A DNA stretch of 64,000 nt from Limonium bicolor (GCA_023374045.1 CM041780.1:91725627-91789626); one strand, 5' to 3'. Positions 1-12,969 are shown, counted from the stretch's first letter. Made by a program: numbers and translations. Notes: a model not told the origin generated them from the letters alone.

Positions 1-3000
1 CCACACAACATGTCATAGCATGTATAGCAATCAAAAATATCTTTGATATACATTGTGATCCCGCAGAACCCGGTCGCGATGGACACCTTCCGTCCCCGTG
101 CCTTTGGGAGACCAAAACAATCACTTAAGTTTAAAATTTCCTTGTGAGGTTAAGTAAGAGAACTTAAATTATGTAAAGTATCTATCGACGTTTATAAGTA
201 CCAATTGAAAATCGTTTTGAAAACACACAAACTCCAAGTCCAACTTAAGCTCTTTCTTCTTTTCTTAGCGTGGTTTATTTGTGACCACTTATAGGGAGCT
301 TCAAGAATCATCCAACCCTGATGTGATCAGCATCAGTGTTGAACTATCCTTCCACTCCAATTTGTGTTCGGCTTCCCTTGATCGCATGCAAATCAAGTTC
401 CACTTCCCACTTCATTTTCAAGCATCAAGTAATACACTCATTTCCAATTTTCTATCTTTTAATCATTCTAATCATGATCATACATCTCCAAGGGATAGAA
501 CTTCATCTATCAGTTACCTCCATTCACTTAATCTTGTTACCTAAGGAACCTTATCCTCATTAGGTTTTATATCGGTCTCATACCCTTCCATGAGTCACTA
601 TATAGTATATATATACACATATATTTTATCAAAATACAACACACCGTTTCACATTTGTACACTGTCGGGGTTTTGTTCCCCGGGAGTTTCTCTACTCCCC
701 ACACTTGTACCATCACACACAACTGTTAATAAATCAACACACTTATCACAATGATATTCGCATCTTCTGTGCGCAATTACCACAATTAAACCATGAATGA
801 ATGCGTATGTTTACATAACACACACACCAATCATCAAAACAAATTATTTTGTGCTATATGCACAACATAAATCACGTACACTTGTACGGTAATACACACT
901 AAGTGGTTTTGCGCTCTACCCCCCTTAAAAGGGATTACGCCCACGTAATCAATCCTTAATCATTGGTTCAAACGTTCTGCCGTCGTGAAGTACTTCAACT
1001 TCACGCGGTCTATTACACAATGGATTCTTATTAGAGGATCTTAACCATATTGGCGTGTTTAGTTCCTAAACCAAGAATTCTCATTGGAGTTTGTTTAAAC
1101 TCATAACCGGTTTCGGTTCTGGCCTGTGAGGCTTCGGCATTAATTATGCCATTCTCTCATGTTTCACCATGTACATTCAACACTTAATCACTGGCTCACT
1201 AGTTTCTGCTGCGAAACTCTAATAACTGTAGAGCTTAATTGCCCCATTTGTTATTCCTACCGTATTGTACATCCCCAATTGTCACCTTCATCTTGGTAAC
1301 AATGGTTTCTCCACCGACGTGTGGTATCTCTTACCGTTAGCGAATTCGGTGAGTTATAAACTTTCTATCCACTTCCATAACAATTTACTGTGTATACAGC
1401 TATGTATTTCACAATGATTGACTTGTTCCCTTCCGACTTACTGTCGGTTGAGATTGAGCTACTACCTAGTGTGTAGTGCTCTCTCAGCTATTTACAACAT
1501 TTGAGGTATATTCCATACCGACATTTGTCAGTTAGTGCTACTGTAGTCACTTACTGTTAATCGTGTCTCCACACTTGGTTTTGTACAAGTACTCTTTTAT
1601 TGGTGTGGCCTTGCATTTCCTATGCATCGGCCATTATAACATTATTCCTCCATAATTAACATGTTTCCAATTCCTAGCTATCCCACTCGATCATTACTGC
1701 ACAAGTGCAATACCAAAACACTCAGTCATACAGAGTGCAGAGGCGTAAACTCTTGACAGTAAATCCCTTATGCGATTGCAGTAGGAATTCACACTGAGTT
1801 CCTCATCACATAGTGCCTACCACTGGCTTATTGCCCAGTCCGTTTAACATCGCTTACCTTGCATCTCCACTGAGTTTAACTCACAACTGGTCTTATCTGC
1901 CACATTATTATTCAACAACACTTATACAACGGTCGCTTACTGCACACCGTGCTTATTGTATAACACTAACTTACATGGTATTTACTGTCACATTAACTTC
2001 CACACATATACTTACATCATTCGTATTGTGGTTCATCACTCACTTGGATGACTACTGAATGCTCCTTGAGCATCGATCATTCGAGTCACAAGCCGGCATT
2101 ATTCAGCTCGGTGTTTCACTTTATACACACATACTACTAAGCTAACTGCTCTCTTTCAATAATAACATCGTCCATCCTTAACATATTTCTGAACTTGATT
2201 CACATAACTACCGCTCCTGCGGTCTCACAATATCGAGAGGTATCCCCACTCTTAATGCAGTGGTTCGTTTACCACTCTATTCACTTATACAACATAAACT
2301 TCTACAATCAATCGAGTTTATATAACATATCTTGCTTATGGCTTATAAGCCTTATTTGCCTTGAGCTGGGCTCATTGTAGGCTGTCCACACACATGTACT
2401 TCTCTGTACAACATTATATGGTTTGGATATTATATTGAGCTCCATGACAAGGTCGTTGCATCACGTTTCCTTTTACGGGATGCCCCTTAGGATTGCTAGT
2501 CCGTCTCCTGACAACTTATGTCTAAACTGGGTGTTGGGATGCCCCTTGGGATGCCCCTCGTGTTTCTATCACGTTATCTTGTTCAATTATCATTGATGCA
2601 AACACCCTTCAAGGATCGCTCCTGGGTGTTGCTACGTTATGCCTTTACATCTAGTTCACACTTATTGGTATATTCAGTTAGCCACGCCGTTTGCGTTCTT
2701 AACTGGCTTATTATCTTCTTCTGTGAAGATCAACATTTCCTGATAGTGTAGGTACTCATTCTGGGAGTTTCATCCCGTTCATTGCACATTAATGTGTCCA
2801 CATTAGGCATCTGCCTAGCCATGGACAGGCTGGGTCACCGTTCCAGCTAACATGTTTATCCCTGAGGATCCTTAAGACGTATATGATGTCTTTACATAAC
2901 AGTTAGTGCACTTCGCACCTCCTGACTCTTAAACATATCCTTGAAATGCATTCACTAATTCCTTTAGTCTCGTTAACTTGACTTGTTCCTTTACTTCAAC

Positions 3001-4493
3001 CATTCATGGTAATCCTTAGCTCTTGTTTGTTTTATACTGCTGACCGTAGTACGGAGTCGACTACTTCCCGTGTTCCGGACTCTACTTGTATACACATGTG
3101 GGTACCATGCTGATACATTGCTACCTACCCAACTAACCCATAAGTAGGTCTGTCAGGCCCACAAGCTCCTATCGGAGTGCGGTCGTCCCACATTACAGTT
3201 GGTACACTCGTAGTGTCCGTCACTCGCCTAGGTGAAGTATTCTGTTGTCAACTCCCTTATATTGTCCCGTGACAATATGCGTTCCGTGCTTCCCGAACTT
3301 AATCGAAGGAAAGTTTATCCACTGTTGTATCCTTGTCAACTGTCCTTGGTTTTACTGGTTTGGTTCTTAAAAGAAGGTAGAAAGAAGCGTTGGTTTGAAG
3401 GAAAATTTTGGTTTTGAAAGAAAAGAGTTTGAATAAATCTGGGTTTGAAAGAAAATTTTCAAGGTTTCACAACATCTTCTTATCTTAACCAAGTCTAGCT
3501 TCTTGCTTATTGGTGTATTTACAATTACAGAGGTTAGGCTAACAGGCCCTTCCACTGTTATAACGATCACATTTAACTTTATGGTACTTTACCAAGTACT
3601 TTGTAGTGGTTATAAATTTCCCGAACAGCCCTGTTATAGCAGCACTTGCTATGGCAAGTGCGCCATGCTAACTGGCTATCGGTTTGACACATACCGGTTG
3701 CGGTATCATTTTTACCCGCACTGTCATCAGTGGCCTTGTTGGCCCTCACTGATCTTACTGTCTTGACAATAACTCCTCTAGGTGACTTCTCACTGTCTTC
3801 ACATGATAATCATCAACTAGGGTGTTTCCCACTCTAGGAGACCCCCTTTTCTTTTGTATTGTTTCCTCTTCGTAGCCCGTTCCACGTATTTGTCGTGGTT
3901 ACTGAGACTTGTCTCTTGTTTGGGCACTACGTTGTAGTTCCTTTGTCGGTTGGTGTACCGTTGGTGTATCACTTAACAATTGTGGTTCCGTAGACACTTG
4001 TCTCGGGTTTCATCAATCCACTTCTTGTCTGTTGCACGATTAGTGCGTTGCAAGCTGGTTATTCTCGACTGCACTGCATGTCGACCCAGGTTGCCGGAAA
4101 TTCTATTCTTCCATACACTGATTCTTCACTCTTCGCTATGGATTGCGGTTAACACTGTTTAGATGGGAACCGTCTCCGGGATTCCCAGTTTTCGGGATCT
4201 ACCGTATGACAGGTTCCCCGTACCTTTAGAGGTATTTAGTAACAGCCAGATCGGGTATTCCCGAGTAAGAGTGGACTTCCATCTCTCTGGCGTTGTTTCC
4301 CAAGTTATAAAACAGGGATTGTGGAGGGTGGGATGGATATTGTAGGTCTCCAGTACACACTGGTAATTCCTATCTAGCGTATCTCTCACGCTATCACTCA
4401 ACCCTTAACCCCAAGTACTTAAATCCTAACTCGGTACTTCCTAAGCTCGGTAATTCAGTCATCAGAGTGATACTTCGCTCTGATACCACTTTT
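1..4493 (-). mobile_element. Non-coding internal region of a large LTR element
   Basis: This is the internal part of the element whose 5' LTR is at 4494-8977, read on the minus strand. A primer-binding site lies just inside the LTR. No open frame here exceeds about 100 codons on either strand, and I recognised no Gag, protease, integrase or reverse transcriptase motif, so the visible 4.5 kb looks non-coding or fully decayed. An LTR near 4.5 kb with a non-coding interior resembles the LARD class (large non-autonomous retrotransposon derivatives) or a decayed Ty3/gypsy element of the Tat/Ogre type. The 3' half lies beyond the left edge, so coding domains could still exist there. Confidence 0.6.
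4477..4488 (-). other. Primer-binding site, large LTR element
   Basis: The minus strand reads TGGTATCAGAGC, the usual plant retroelement primer-binding site complementary to the 3' end of initiator methionine tRNA. It lies five bases downstream of the LTR end at 4494. This fixes the element's orientation as minus and makes the LTR at 4494-8977 the 5' LTR. Confidence 0.85.
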
Positions 4494-7400
4494 TGTAACA
4501 CCCCATCCAACAACATTCACATAACAACATTCTGCAGCGGAAAGTATACTACTTCACATAACTTAACTCGTTGGTGTTACACGCCGTTAACCACCCACGT
4601 GGCTAACAAGGCTATTACATTTACATTGTACCGGTCTGATGGACTAGATTCCCGAGCAACTGTACATTACTATACCTTTTCATTAACAACAACCAACTGT
4701 ACCGAGTATTTACAAATTGATGCCGATAACAGTTTCGGTCTTACTACACCTACTGTATATATACAACTTAAATGATTTCCCATGTACAACGACTACCCCG
4801 TCCTTCTCTCGAATGGCTTCCAGCTCTTGTACCTGAAATAGGAAAAGAAGAGAAAGGGTGGCCCCCAAGGGGCTCAGCACCTTTGCTGGTATGGTAATCC
4901 CGCATCCCACATGCTACCGGGCCACACACAACTAATTGTCGTCTTAGCATGCGGTTGATTATATTTAAATCATGCATGCAACTGTAAACACACAACACAT
5001 AACATTTCGCCTCAATAGGCTCAACAAACGGATAATACATCCTTACTTGATAAGTCACTCAAGGTATTCGTTGTCCCTAGAGTGTTCCTCCTCTAATGGA
5101 GCTACTTCCTTAATAGACGACACTTACCCATAAATCGGGTTATCCTTAAACGCCTCTTATCACAAACTGGGATTCATTTCCATGATCCACACACTCCATA
5201 TCTTACAACATATAACGTTCCTCACATAACAAAACATAACAACACTTTTCACGTTTCGACGTGCACATGATAACATCGCAATAGAAATTGCATTACAACA
5301 ACATCACATAACATAACGGGAACGGTCCTCTTAGGAACCGACCCAAACATTGTCAATTCACTAGTGAGCCTAGAGAATGATGTCACCCTCATGATAAACT
5401 CGTTATACAACAACAACAACAACACTCATTACCGTCCTAATAGTCGGACGAGTAACTTAAGTTAAGATGGTTCGGGTTTGGAGGCCCGAACACACCACAC
5501 AAACACATGTTCCCCCTAAACCGATCTTAAGTCAGAATAGCCAAGCTTTGGAATAAGCTAATGGGAGATCATAACCCGTGAGGGAAACAACCATAACAGA
5601 GAGAAGGGTAAGGCTAAGAAGGATACCCACTCCCAAACAACGCGTGACCGGCCTAACCGGATTCCTCACCACTGTTAGTACATACCTACTTTTAGATATT
5701 AGTTAGAACCCCACTATGGAGTCTACCACATCTACACAACATACAGTATTACAACTGGGTTAAGCATACAAGAGAGGTCCTTACATACACATACACACAC
5801 ACAAATATCACATAATTAACACACGCATAGCCGTGGTCAGAACGTCCCATAGTTCGGGTCGTTTACTCCGAATACCGAACTCTCATGTGATCCTAGACTC
5901 AGTTAACTAAGGTTTAACACCTTCGGGTTAAATGGTATCGGAGTTGAACACGCCACATATATGAATTACTGTAAACTCATTACATGTTTTATCTTACAAC
6001 GTGGCAAACATACAGAAAAAACATTGGCATACAAGCCGGTGTAATCCGGTAGGACACAGGTTGCAAGAAAACCATACCTGTCACCGGAGTCCACTTTACC
6101 ATGTCCACTTATGTTCCTCGAGCAATTCTCGAACAACTGATAACATTACATGTATTTTTATTAACATCGGGGTAACATGATTGTTTAAAGTCTAATGCTT
6201 ATAACTTATCCCCGTTAATTTAGTTATATAACTTCACATTTTAACTTGTTTTACTTTTACACTTTAATACAATTTTTCCTCCACTAATTGTCATTATAAC
6301 TCACTTAACTTGTCCTTAACGATCTTATGTCATCATTACTTAATAATCCCCATCATCTTATAACTTAAACATTGTTTTGTTTTTTTTTACATAATTTGGG
6401 GCCGTCCGACCCACCGTCCGACCCACAACTGGGTCGGACCGTTCCAGAAACTTTTCCCGTCTTTTAAATACACCTGTCCGACCCATGTCCGACCCAACCA
6501 TCTGGGTCGGACCATTCCAGAGACTTATAGCACACATGTCCGACCCAAGACCTCTGGGTCGGACCATTCCAGAAACTCCAACCGGTGACTAAACAGAGTT
6601 GTCCGACCCACCCTGGGTCGGACCACTGGGTCGGACAACACCAGAAGTTGTCCAAAACTTGTCAAACTTTCTCCAAACTTTTCCTCAAGCCTCCTAATGT
6701 GTTCTAACATCATTTGGCACATCAAACACACTTTTAGCCATGTACTAAACTCTTTAAATCACACACCAAAATCATCTTATCATTCACAAATTTCTTACAA
6801 AATTCTTAGCACTTGGAATGTCCTCTCCTTAAGATTTCTAAGTGGTATTTCACCAATAATGACCACTATACCAAGGTGTTTCCCCTACACCTTAACATCA
6901 TCTCTCAAACTTCTTTTCTTACTAACTAATCTCATTTTCACAACTTCTTAAAATTCCTTACTCATAACCCTTACCTAAACATCATTCCCTCCTTATTCAT
7001 CAACATACCTAAACCTTGTATCACTCTAAATCACCTTAATACATGTTTTCTTCCAAGTAAAACATTTGTTCACCTTTAACCTTCCTAGTTCACCAAAACT
7101 TACTTAAAACACTTAGAACTTCTTACACATTTTCCAAATTTGGCCATAGCTTCTCTTGTATATACTCACATCCAAACACTTAGGTTTTTACCTATTTCAT
7201 CCAAGAACACCTAAAATCCATCAAACACATTTTCATACACAAACTTCACACATTTAGCACTACATCACAATATAGTGCATAAGCTTAAATTGCTTGGCAC
7301 TTAGGCCCTTAAATAATGGCTCTTGGCCCTTAAATAACATTAAACTTAAACACTGAATTTCCACATATTATATTGCCTTTAACCTGCAAATACACTCATC

Positions 7401-8977
7401 AACACATATGCCTTTTAATAAGCTTTTGAGAACATTTTACTAACTCATTTACCATTGGCTCCTTATATCATTTTAACAAGCAATATAAGTCATTTCTCCT
7501 AAGACATTAAACTACCTTGAGATAGCATATTTACCCTTTTCCTCACAAACTTCTTTCTTGTTTCCTTGTTTAAATCGGCTAAGCTTAGTTGCTTATCAAA
7601 TTCTAAACATTATACAAACAATGTAATGAGTATTCAAGCTCCAAGCTTAATCTCATTATAAACCCTAGGTTTAACATTGTTCAAGAAGCATTAAGATAGT
7701 TGTTTACCTTGGCATTTGAAGAGAGTTTGAATATCTATCAAGAGAGGACTCCACCAAGTCCTTGAAGGATTCAAATGAGCTAGTACAAAGCAACACAAGG
7801 AGCACCATTAATGGTGATTCTCGGTCAAGACAAAAAACATGGAGGAAACATGTTTTTATTTGAGTTCCTTACCTAGAAGCAAAGGAGAGCAATAGTATGT
7901 AGAAATATAAGCTCAAGCTCCTCCCATGGAGATTCCTCTTGGCACCGAAATGGAGCTCTTGGAATTTTGAAAGATCGAAGTGAAGAGCTTGCTCCAACTA
8001 GAAGAAAGGTGGTCTTGAAATTAAATTTGGATCATGGAGCTAGAAGTTACAAGTGGAAGATGGAGAATGGTATGGTTTGCTGTAGCAAAACCGGTGGAGT
8101 TTGGGAGAAGATGAAGAAAGCTACGGTGGGTGTGAGTGGGAAAGAAAGAATGAAGATTGGATTGCTTTTGGAAGATATTTACATGTTATAAAGGTAACTT
8201 CTACTTTTCACTTACTTTTCCTTCTTTCTTTAATTTTTACTAGCTCATGGTGGTGAGTCACCACATATAAAAACCGGCCCCCCATATTATACTAAGGGGT
8301 ATTTTAGTCTTTGTTGACCAATTGTCACACTTATAATGACAATGTTACAAACTTGCTTATTTTAGTTACTATTCACTAAAACAAGGCACATAGAAGTGAA
8401 ATTTTTGATTTCCCATTGATGTAGACTTCCAAATGTGATACTATATAGTACAATGTTAATTAAAGAGTAATGATGGACATTTAGCCATTCAAAACTCATT
8501 TACAAGACAATTTTTCAAAAACATCCTTTAAGACTCCTTAAAGCACTTTTTGTGTTTTAACTTGTTTTTCAAGCTTGGTTTCTTTGGTAATTGGTTTTAT
8601 ATGTTCATTAACATATTTATACGGTATAGTATGACCTTTAGGTCTATACAAATTATCCCAAGCTTAGAGCACATTTTTGCTCTTATTGACTTTAAGGTAT
8701 ATTCTTGTGTTTTGTTTGGTTTAACTGTCTACCAAGTTTCCTAAGGACTTAATTAGCCTTATTAAATCATAATTGAATATTAGTAAGTCTTGGTAGGTTC
8801 TTTGGGTCCTAACCAAGTTCACTCCAAGCTTAAAGCATTTTTGCTCAAACTGTATCTTAGTGCTTTATTGCATTTTACTATGGTTTTAAATTGTTCACTG
8901 ATGTTTCTAAGGCACTTTTTAGCCTTTACATACCATAGTTTAATATTTAAACCACATATCAGGTTTGGGGTATTTCA
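4494..8977 (-). repeat. 5' long terminal repeat (4.48 kb) of the large LTR element
   Basis: On the minus strand the LTR starts TGAAATACCCCAAACC and ends GGGGTGTTACA, the TG...CA form. The same ends bound the solo LTR at 22891-27449. A TTTATAA box near 8180-8195 (minus) lies at about the same depth as TTATAAAAG in the solo copy, suggesting a short U3 and a transcribed leader of nearly 4 kb. Positions 6400-6640 hold four hairpin modules built on GTCCGACCCA and TGGGTCGGAC, each followed by a TTCCAGARAC-type spacer. No protein-coding frame is evident. The right end abuts 8978 inside the copia element, so GGCTG (8978-8982) is the expected target duplication; its partner lies outside the window. 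Confidence 0.85.
6400..6640 (-). repeat. GTCCGACCCA hairpin array in the 5' LTR
   Basis: Four modules of about 60-70 bp. Each contains GTCCGACCCA and TGGGTCGGAC as a perfect 10 bp inverted repeat with a 3-7 base loop, often with an extra half-site. Each is followed by TTCCAGAAAC or TTCCAGAGACTTAT spacer. The spacers match those of the solo LTR array, but the paired arms do not. Confidence 0.75.
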
Positions 8978-9458
8978 GGCTGTGGGTCGAGTAGAGGTTT
9001 GGGCTTTCGCTTGCGGGTTTTGGGTTGAGGTTGTTGGTGGTGGTGTTGCTGATTTTGCGGGAGATGAGGTGGGGTTGGTGTAGGGGATTTGGCGGTTGGA
9101 GCTTGCGGTTGATCAGTAGGTTGGGTTTCGGCAGTAAGGGGATTTAGTTGATGCTCTGGCAGTGGGTGGAGATGGTGGCATGTTTGTAGTGGGTAGCTTC
9201 TTCATATCGGTTTCAAGAATGTCGGTTTTGCGGCAGAGGGTGGTGTTTGATGGGGGGAGTATCATGGGTGGCTGGTGGTGGTGTGGCGGAGTGTGTGGGG
9301 GACGAGGTAGCGGTGGTTTTGGGGGAGAGAGTGGTGGTGGTGGTGGTGAGTGGAGATGGATTCGGGTTGGCCATCGATTGGAGGTACGCCTGTAGGCGGA
9401 TAGGATCTTGGAAAATATCGGCCGGGATGTTGATGCCGTTGAAATTGATGCCTGCCAT
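8978..9458 (-). pseudogene. Extra proline-rich frame after copia pol (env-like position), truncated
   Basis: An ATG at 9456-9458 opens an 81-codon frame beginning MAGINFNGINIPADIF. It soon becomes rich in Pro, Thr and Ser, and continues after at least two frameshifts as a Pro/Gln/His-rich stretch ending in a basic KTRKRKPKP segment near 9010. It is cut at 8978 by the large LTR. SIRE-type copia elements carry an additional, often called envelope-like, frame after pol, and this has that position. I see no signal peptide or membrane segment in the visible part, so the label rests on position only. A TTTATATCC box (minus, about 9523-9531) and a pyrimidine-rich leader precede the ATG. Alternatively it is captured host sequence. 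Confidence 0.45.
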
Positions 9459-9783
9459 TTGGAAATTGTAGTATACTTGGGTGTAAAAGGAATGGAAGTG
9501 AGAGAGATGGAGTGGACGGGTGATGGATATAAAGGCTGGAAGTTTGCAGATATGGCGTGTGTCAGGTGAGATAAATGCGGCGACGTCAGGGTTTAGCGAG
9601 ATTAACGGCGAGGATTTAGGCAGGGTGGGTTCGGATAGATGACGTGGGTGGTAGCGCTAGAGTTATAGGCATGCTAAGTAATAAAACACAGTTCCCAGAT
9701 TCAAGTGCAAACAAAGACAGACTCTATGAGACATGAGGGAGTACCTGCTGAAGATTGCGGTAGGGGTAAGGAGATGCGACCGT

Positions 9784-11481
9784 CTAGGTAGACGGAGTCA
9801 ATCCGATTGCTGATCGCAGTGCTTCGAATCTTGCTGTAGACAAGGGTTTAGTAAAGATATCTGCAAGTTGATCTTCTGTGGGCACAAAGTCAAGTTGGAT
9901 GAGCTTTTTCTCGACACAGTCTTTCAAGAAGTGAAAGCGAATTTCAATGTGTTTGGTTCTTGAGTGTTGGACTGGATTTTCTGATATTTTGATTGTGCTT
10001 TTGTTGTCACAAAATATTGGGATCTGTTCTTGGGTGACATGATAGTCTTGAAGTTGTTGTTTCATCCAAAGGAGTTGGGAGCAACAGGCTGCAGCAGAGA
10101 CATACTCTGCCTCTGTAGAGAGTGCTACGGAATTCTGTTTTTTGGAGGACCATGAAACAAGGCAAAGACCCAAGAACTGTGCATTACCTGAAGTACTCTT
10201 TCGATCTTGGAGAGAACCAGCCCAATCAGAGTCACTATATCCAGATAAAGTAAAAGTAGGGGATCGTGGATACCATAGATAGAGTGTACTTGTACCTTTT
10301 AGATATCTGAAGATGCGCTTGACTGCTTTGAGGTGAGACTGCTTCGGTGCTGCTTGGAAGCGAGCACAGAGGCAGACTGCGTGAAGAATGTCGGGGCGAC
10401 TGGCAGTAAGGTACAAGAGGGACCCTATCATTCCTCTATATTCTGTGGCATTGACACCGACTCCATCATCATCAGGATAAAGTTTTGCAGATGTACAGCT
10501 TGGTGTGGACATACTCTTGGCATTTTTGAGGTTGTACTTGTCAAGGAGTTCCTTGATGTACTTTTGCTGGTGGATCTTAATCCCGTCCTTCTCCTGTTGA
10601 ATTTGTAATCCTAGGAAAAACTTGAGCTCACCTAATTCATTCATGGAAAACTCTTGCTTCATGAGGTTAGCAAAATGGTCACAGAGGGTGTTACTTGTAG
10701 AGCCATAAATGATATCATCAACATAAATCTGTACTAGTAGTAAGTCATGCGATGAGTGAAGAATGAAGAGTATTTTATCTACGTTACCTCGAGAGAAACC
10801 ATTTTGCAATAAATATGTAGACAGTCTTTCATACCATGCACGTGGAGCCTGTTTCAGTCCGTAAAGGGCCTTACACAGTTTGTAGACGAAGTCAGGATGG
10901 ACGGAGTCTGTGAACCTTGGTGGTTTCTCGACGTAGACTTCTCTATCAATGTAGCCGTGGAGGAAGGCTGTCTTGACATCCATTTGATATAATTGGAAAC
11001 CTTTGAAAGCAGCAAACACAATTAGCATGCGAATTGCTTCAAGACGAGCTACGGGAGCGAAGGTTTCATCATAATCAATCCCTTCTTCTTGATTGTAGCC
11101 CTGAACGACCAATCGAGCTTTATTCCTGAAAACTTGTCCTGCATCATCAAGTTTGTTACGAAAGACCCAACGAGTACCAATGGTTTGTTGATGTGTGGGT
11201 CGAGGAACTAACTCCCAGACAGCATGTCTTTGGAGAGAATTCAGTTCCTCCTGCATTGCAATGACCCAATCACTATCAAGGAGTGCTTCTTTGACATTTC
11301 TTGGTTCAGTACTGGAGAGAAAAGCACCAAAGGCACAGAGGTTTTGCATAGCTTGGAGGCGTGTTTGAACACCGGAGTTTGGGTCTGTAATGATGTTTTC
11401 AGGAGGGTGAGCTGATTTTTGTTGGAACTGTCGACGTGAAGCAGGAGGGGGTGTATCTCTGTCAGAGGAATCAAAGGTCAA
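9784..11481 (-). CDS. Copia reverse transcriptase and RNase H region
   Basis: This 565-codon frame encodes the C-terminal half of the copia polyprotein, which copies element RNA into DNA. Residues about 70-310 are the RVT_2 reverse transcriptase: WVFRNKLD near 105, QMDVKTAFLHG near 166-176, LYGLKQAPRAWY near 206-217 and the catalytic YVDDIIYGS at 253-261. The RNase H domain follows, with the SGYSDSDWAG motif, the LSTEAEYVSA motif and the CDNKS motif, ending near TKHIEIRFHFLKD. The frame is open throughout and ends RSAIGLTPST. It is out of frame with the upstream integrase, so one indel near 11.5-11.6 kb separates them. The start used is simply the first ATG after that break. Confidence 0.93.
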   Translation of the reverse strand: MTFDSSDRDTPPPASRRQFQQKSAHPPENIITDPNSGVQTRLQAMQNLCAFGAFLSSTEPRNVKEALLDSDWVIAMQEELNSLQRHAVWELVPRPTHQQTIGTRWVFRNKLDDAGQVFRNKARLVVQGYNQEEGIDYDETFAPVARLEAIRMLIVFAAFKGFQLYQMDVKTAFLHGYIDREVYVEKPPRFTDSVHPDFVYKLCKALYGLKQAPRAWYERLSTYLLQNGFSRGNVDKILFILHSSHDLLLVQIYVDDIIYGSTSNTLCDHFANLMKQEFSMNELGELKFFLGLQIQQEKDGIKIHQQKYIKELLDKYNLKNAKSMSTPSCTSAKLYPDDDGVGVNATEYRGMIGSLLYLTASRPDILHAVCLCARFQAAPKQSHLKAVKRIFRYLKGTSTLYLWYPRSPTFTLSGYSDSDWAGSLQDRKSTSGNAQFLGLCLVSWSSKKQNSVALSTEAEYVSAAACCSQLLWMKQQLQDYHVTQEQIPIFCDNKSTIKISENPVQHSRTKHIEIRFHFLKDCVEKKLIQLDFVPTEDQLADIFTKPLSTARFEALRSAIGLTPST

Positions 11482-11518
11482 GTTTTGTGGTAAAGGTGTC
11501 TCCGGGTTATGGTCAGAG

Positions 11519-12544
11519 TCAGCAGAGTCTGATGTATTGTTTTTGTTTGAGAGAGTTATTAGGAGTGATGGATTGGGAATCGGGGAGTCTTCCTATGGGT
11601 ACAGTGATGAAGTGTGGATCAGTGAGGAAATCGTCAGGAGCAAAGTCAAGTTGATCAGAAGATGAGCCAACATTGTGGGACTCATCGAACTTGACGTGGG
11701 GACTCTCTTCTAAACACTGAGTTCTCAGATTGATAACACGATAAGCTTTGCTTTTAGAAGAGTAGCCAAGAAAAATACCTTCATCACTTTTAGGAGAGAA
11801 CTTACCCAAGTTGTCCTTACCATTATTGTGGATAAAGCACTTACATCCGAAACGCCTGAGATGAATAAGACTTGGTTTACGTTGACGGAGTAGTTCATAA
11901 GGTGTCTTTTGAAGGAATGGATGAATCAGCGCACGATTTAACACATAGCATGCTGTGTTAATAGCTTCTGCCCAGTATGATGGAGTGAGTTGACTGTCGA
12001 TGAGCATGGTGCGTGCCATTTCTACCAAAGTTCTATTCTTTCGTTCAACTACTCCGTTTTGTTCCGGAGTGCGTGCAGATGAGATTTGGTGATCGACTCC
12101 GTTGTCCCTGCAAAACTCATCGAACGACTTGTTGCAAAATTCAGTACCCTGGTCCGTTCTCAGGGTTTTCAAAGTGAATGAAAATTTGTTGATAAGCATT
12201 TTATGGAGGTTGATGAACTCCGTAAAAGTTTCATCCTTAGTAGATAGAAAAATGACCCAAGTCCACCTTGAATAGTCATCGACTATGACTAGAATGTACC
12301 TCTTTCCACTTCTACTTTGTGTACGCATGGGACCAACAAGATCCATGTGGAGCAATTCTAACGGAGAGCTAGTAGAGAGAGTCGACTTACTTTTAAAGGA
12401 GGACCGGGTGTGTTTACCTTTTACGCATGCTTCACAGACAGAGTCTGTGTCGAAGTTTGTGTCGGGTAAACCAATCACCAAGTCCTTGCTTTTGAGTTTG
12501 TTCAACAACCTGTGATTTGCGTGACCAAGTCTGGAGTGCCACAC
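11519..12544 (-). pseudogene. Copia integrase region
   Basis: The frame starts inside the pre-integrase zinc-binding segment (MWHSRLGHANHRLL, then VCEACVKGKH; HHCC type) and carries the rve catalytic core. Visible catalytic positions are the Asp in HMDLVGPM, the Asp in LRTDQGTEF and the Glu in EQNGVVERKNRTL, so the DDE triad is intact. The GKFSPKSDEGIFLGYSSKSKAYRV stretch typical of copia integrase C-termini follows near residue 230. It overlaps the protease frame by 43 bases in a different phase, and ends in a stop out of phase with reverse transcriptase. Both ends therefore show indels, and no full polyprotein can be made from this copy. Confidence 0.9.
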
Positions 12545-12954
12545 AATGAGTTTTTGGAAGAATGCATGAGACAGACTTGATCGTCTGGATTAATGGAGTT
12601 TAAGCACATTTTGTAGAGATTTCCTTCTCTACGTCCCACAGCTTTTAATGAACCTGTACGCTCATCATAAACCTTACAATCCGAAGAGGAGAAAAGTACC
12701 AAATTGAATCTATCACAAATTTGAGAAATACTTAGTAAACTATGTTGGAGTCCAGTGACCAGATGGACTCCATCAATTTTAAATTTTGAGGGGTTACCTA
12801 CGGAGCCAACTCCCACGATTTCACCCTGGTTGTTGTTTCCAAAAGTAACCTTACCTCCTTGGTAGGATGAAAGCGAATTGAATTGATTTGGATCTCCAGT
12901 CATGTGACGAGAGCATCCACTATCCAAGTACCAGCTGTCTCCATTCGCCTTCAC
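12502..12954 (-). pseudogene. Copia aspartic protease region
   Basis: Near the start is WYLDSGCSRHMTGD, containing the retroviral-type aspartic protease D-S-G active site in its standard copia context. The GAG-pre-integrase region follows (VHLVTGLQHSLLSISQICD; KVYDERTGSL). The frame continues the same reading phase as gag but is separated from it by two in-frame stops, TGA at 12970-12972 and TAG 15 bases further on. The stretch before it ends in a pyrimidine-rich TTCTTTTGTAG, which looks like a splice acceptor. The frame runs out at a shift into the integrase phase around 12.5 kb. Confidence 0.88.
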
Positions 12955-12969
12955 CTACAAAAGAACAGA

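Noticed and set aside
4159..4401. 80-codon minus frame just inside the primer-binding site of the large element
   Set aside because: The position would suit a leader frame or gag start, but no Gag motif is seen and the following sequence is full of stops.
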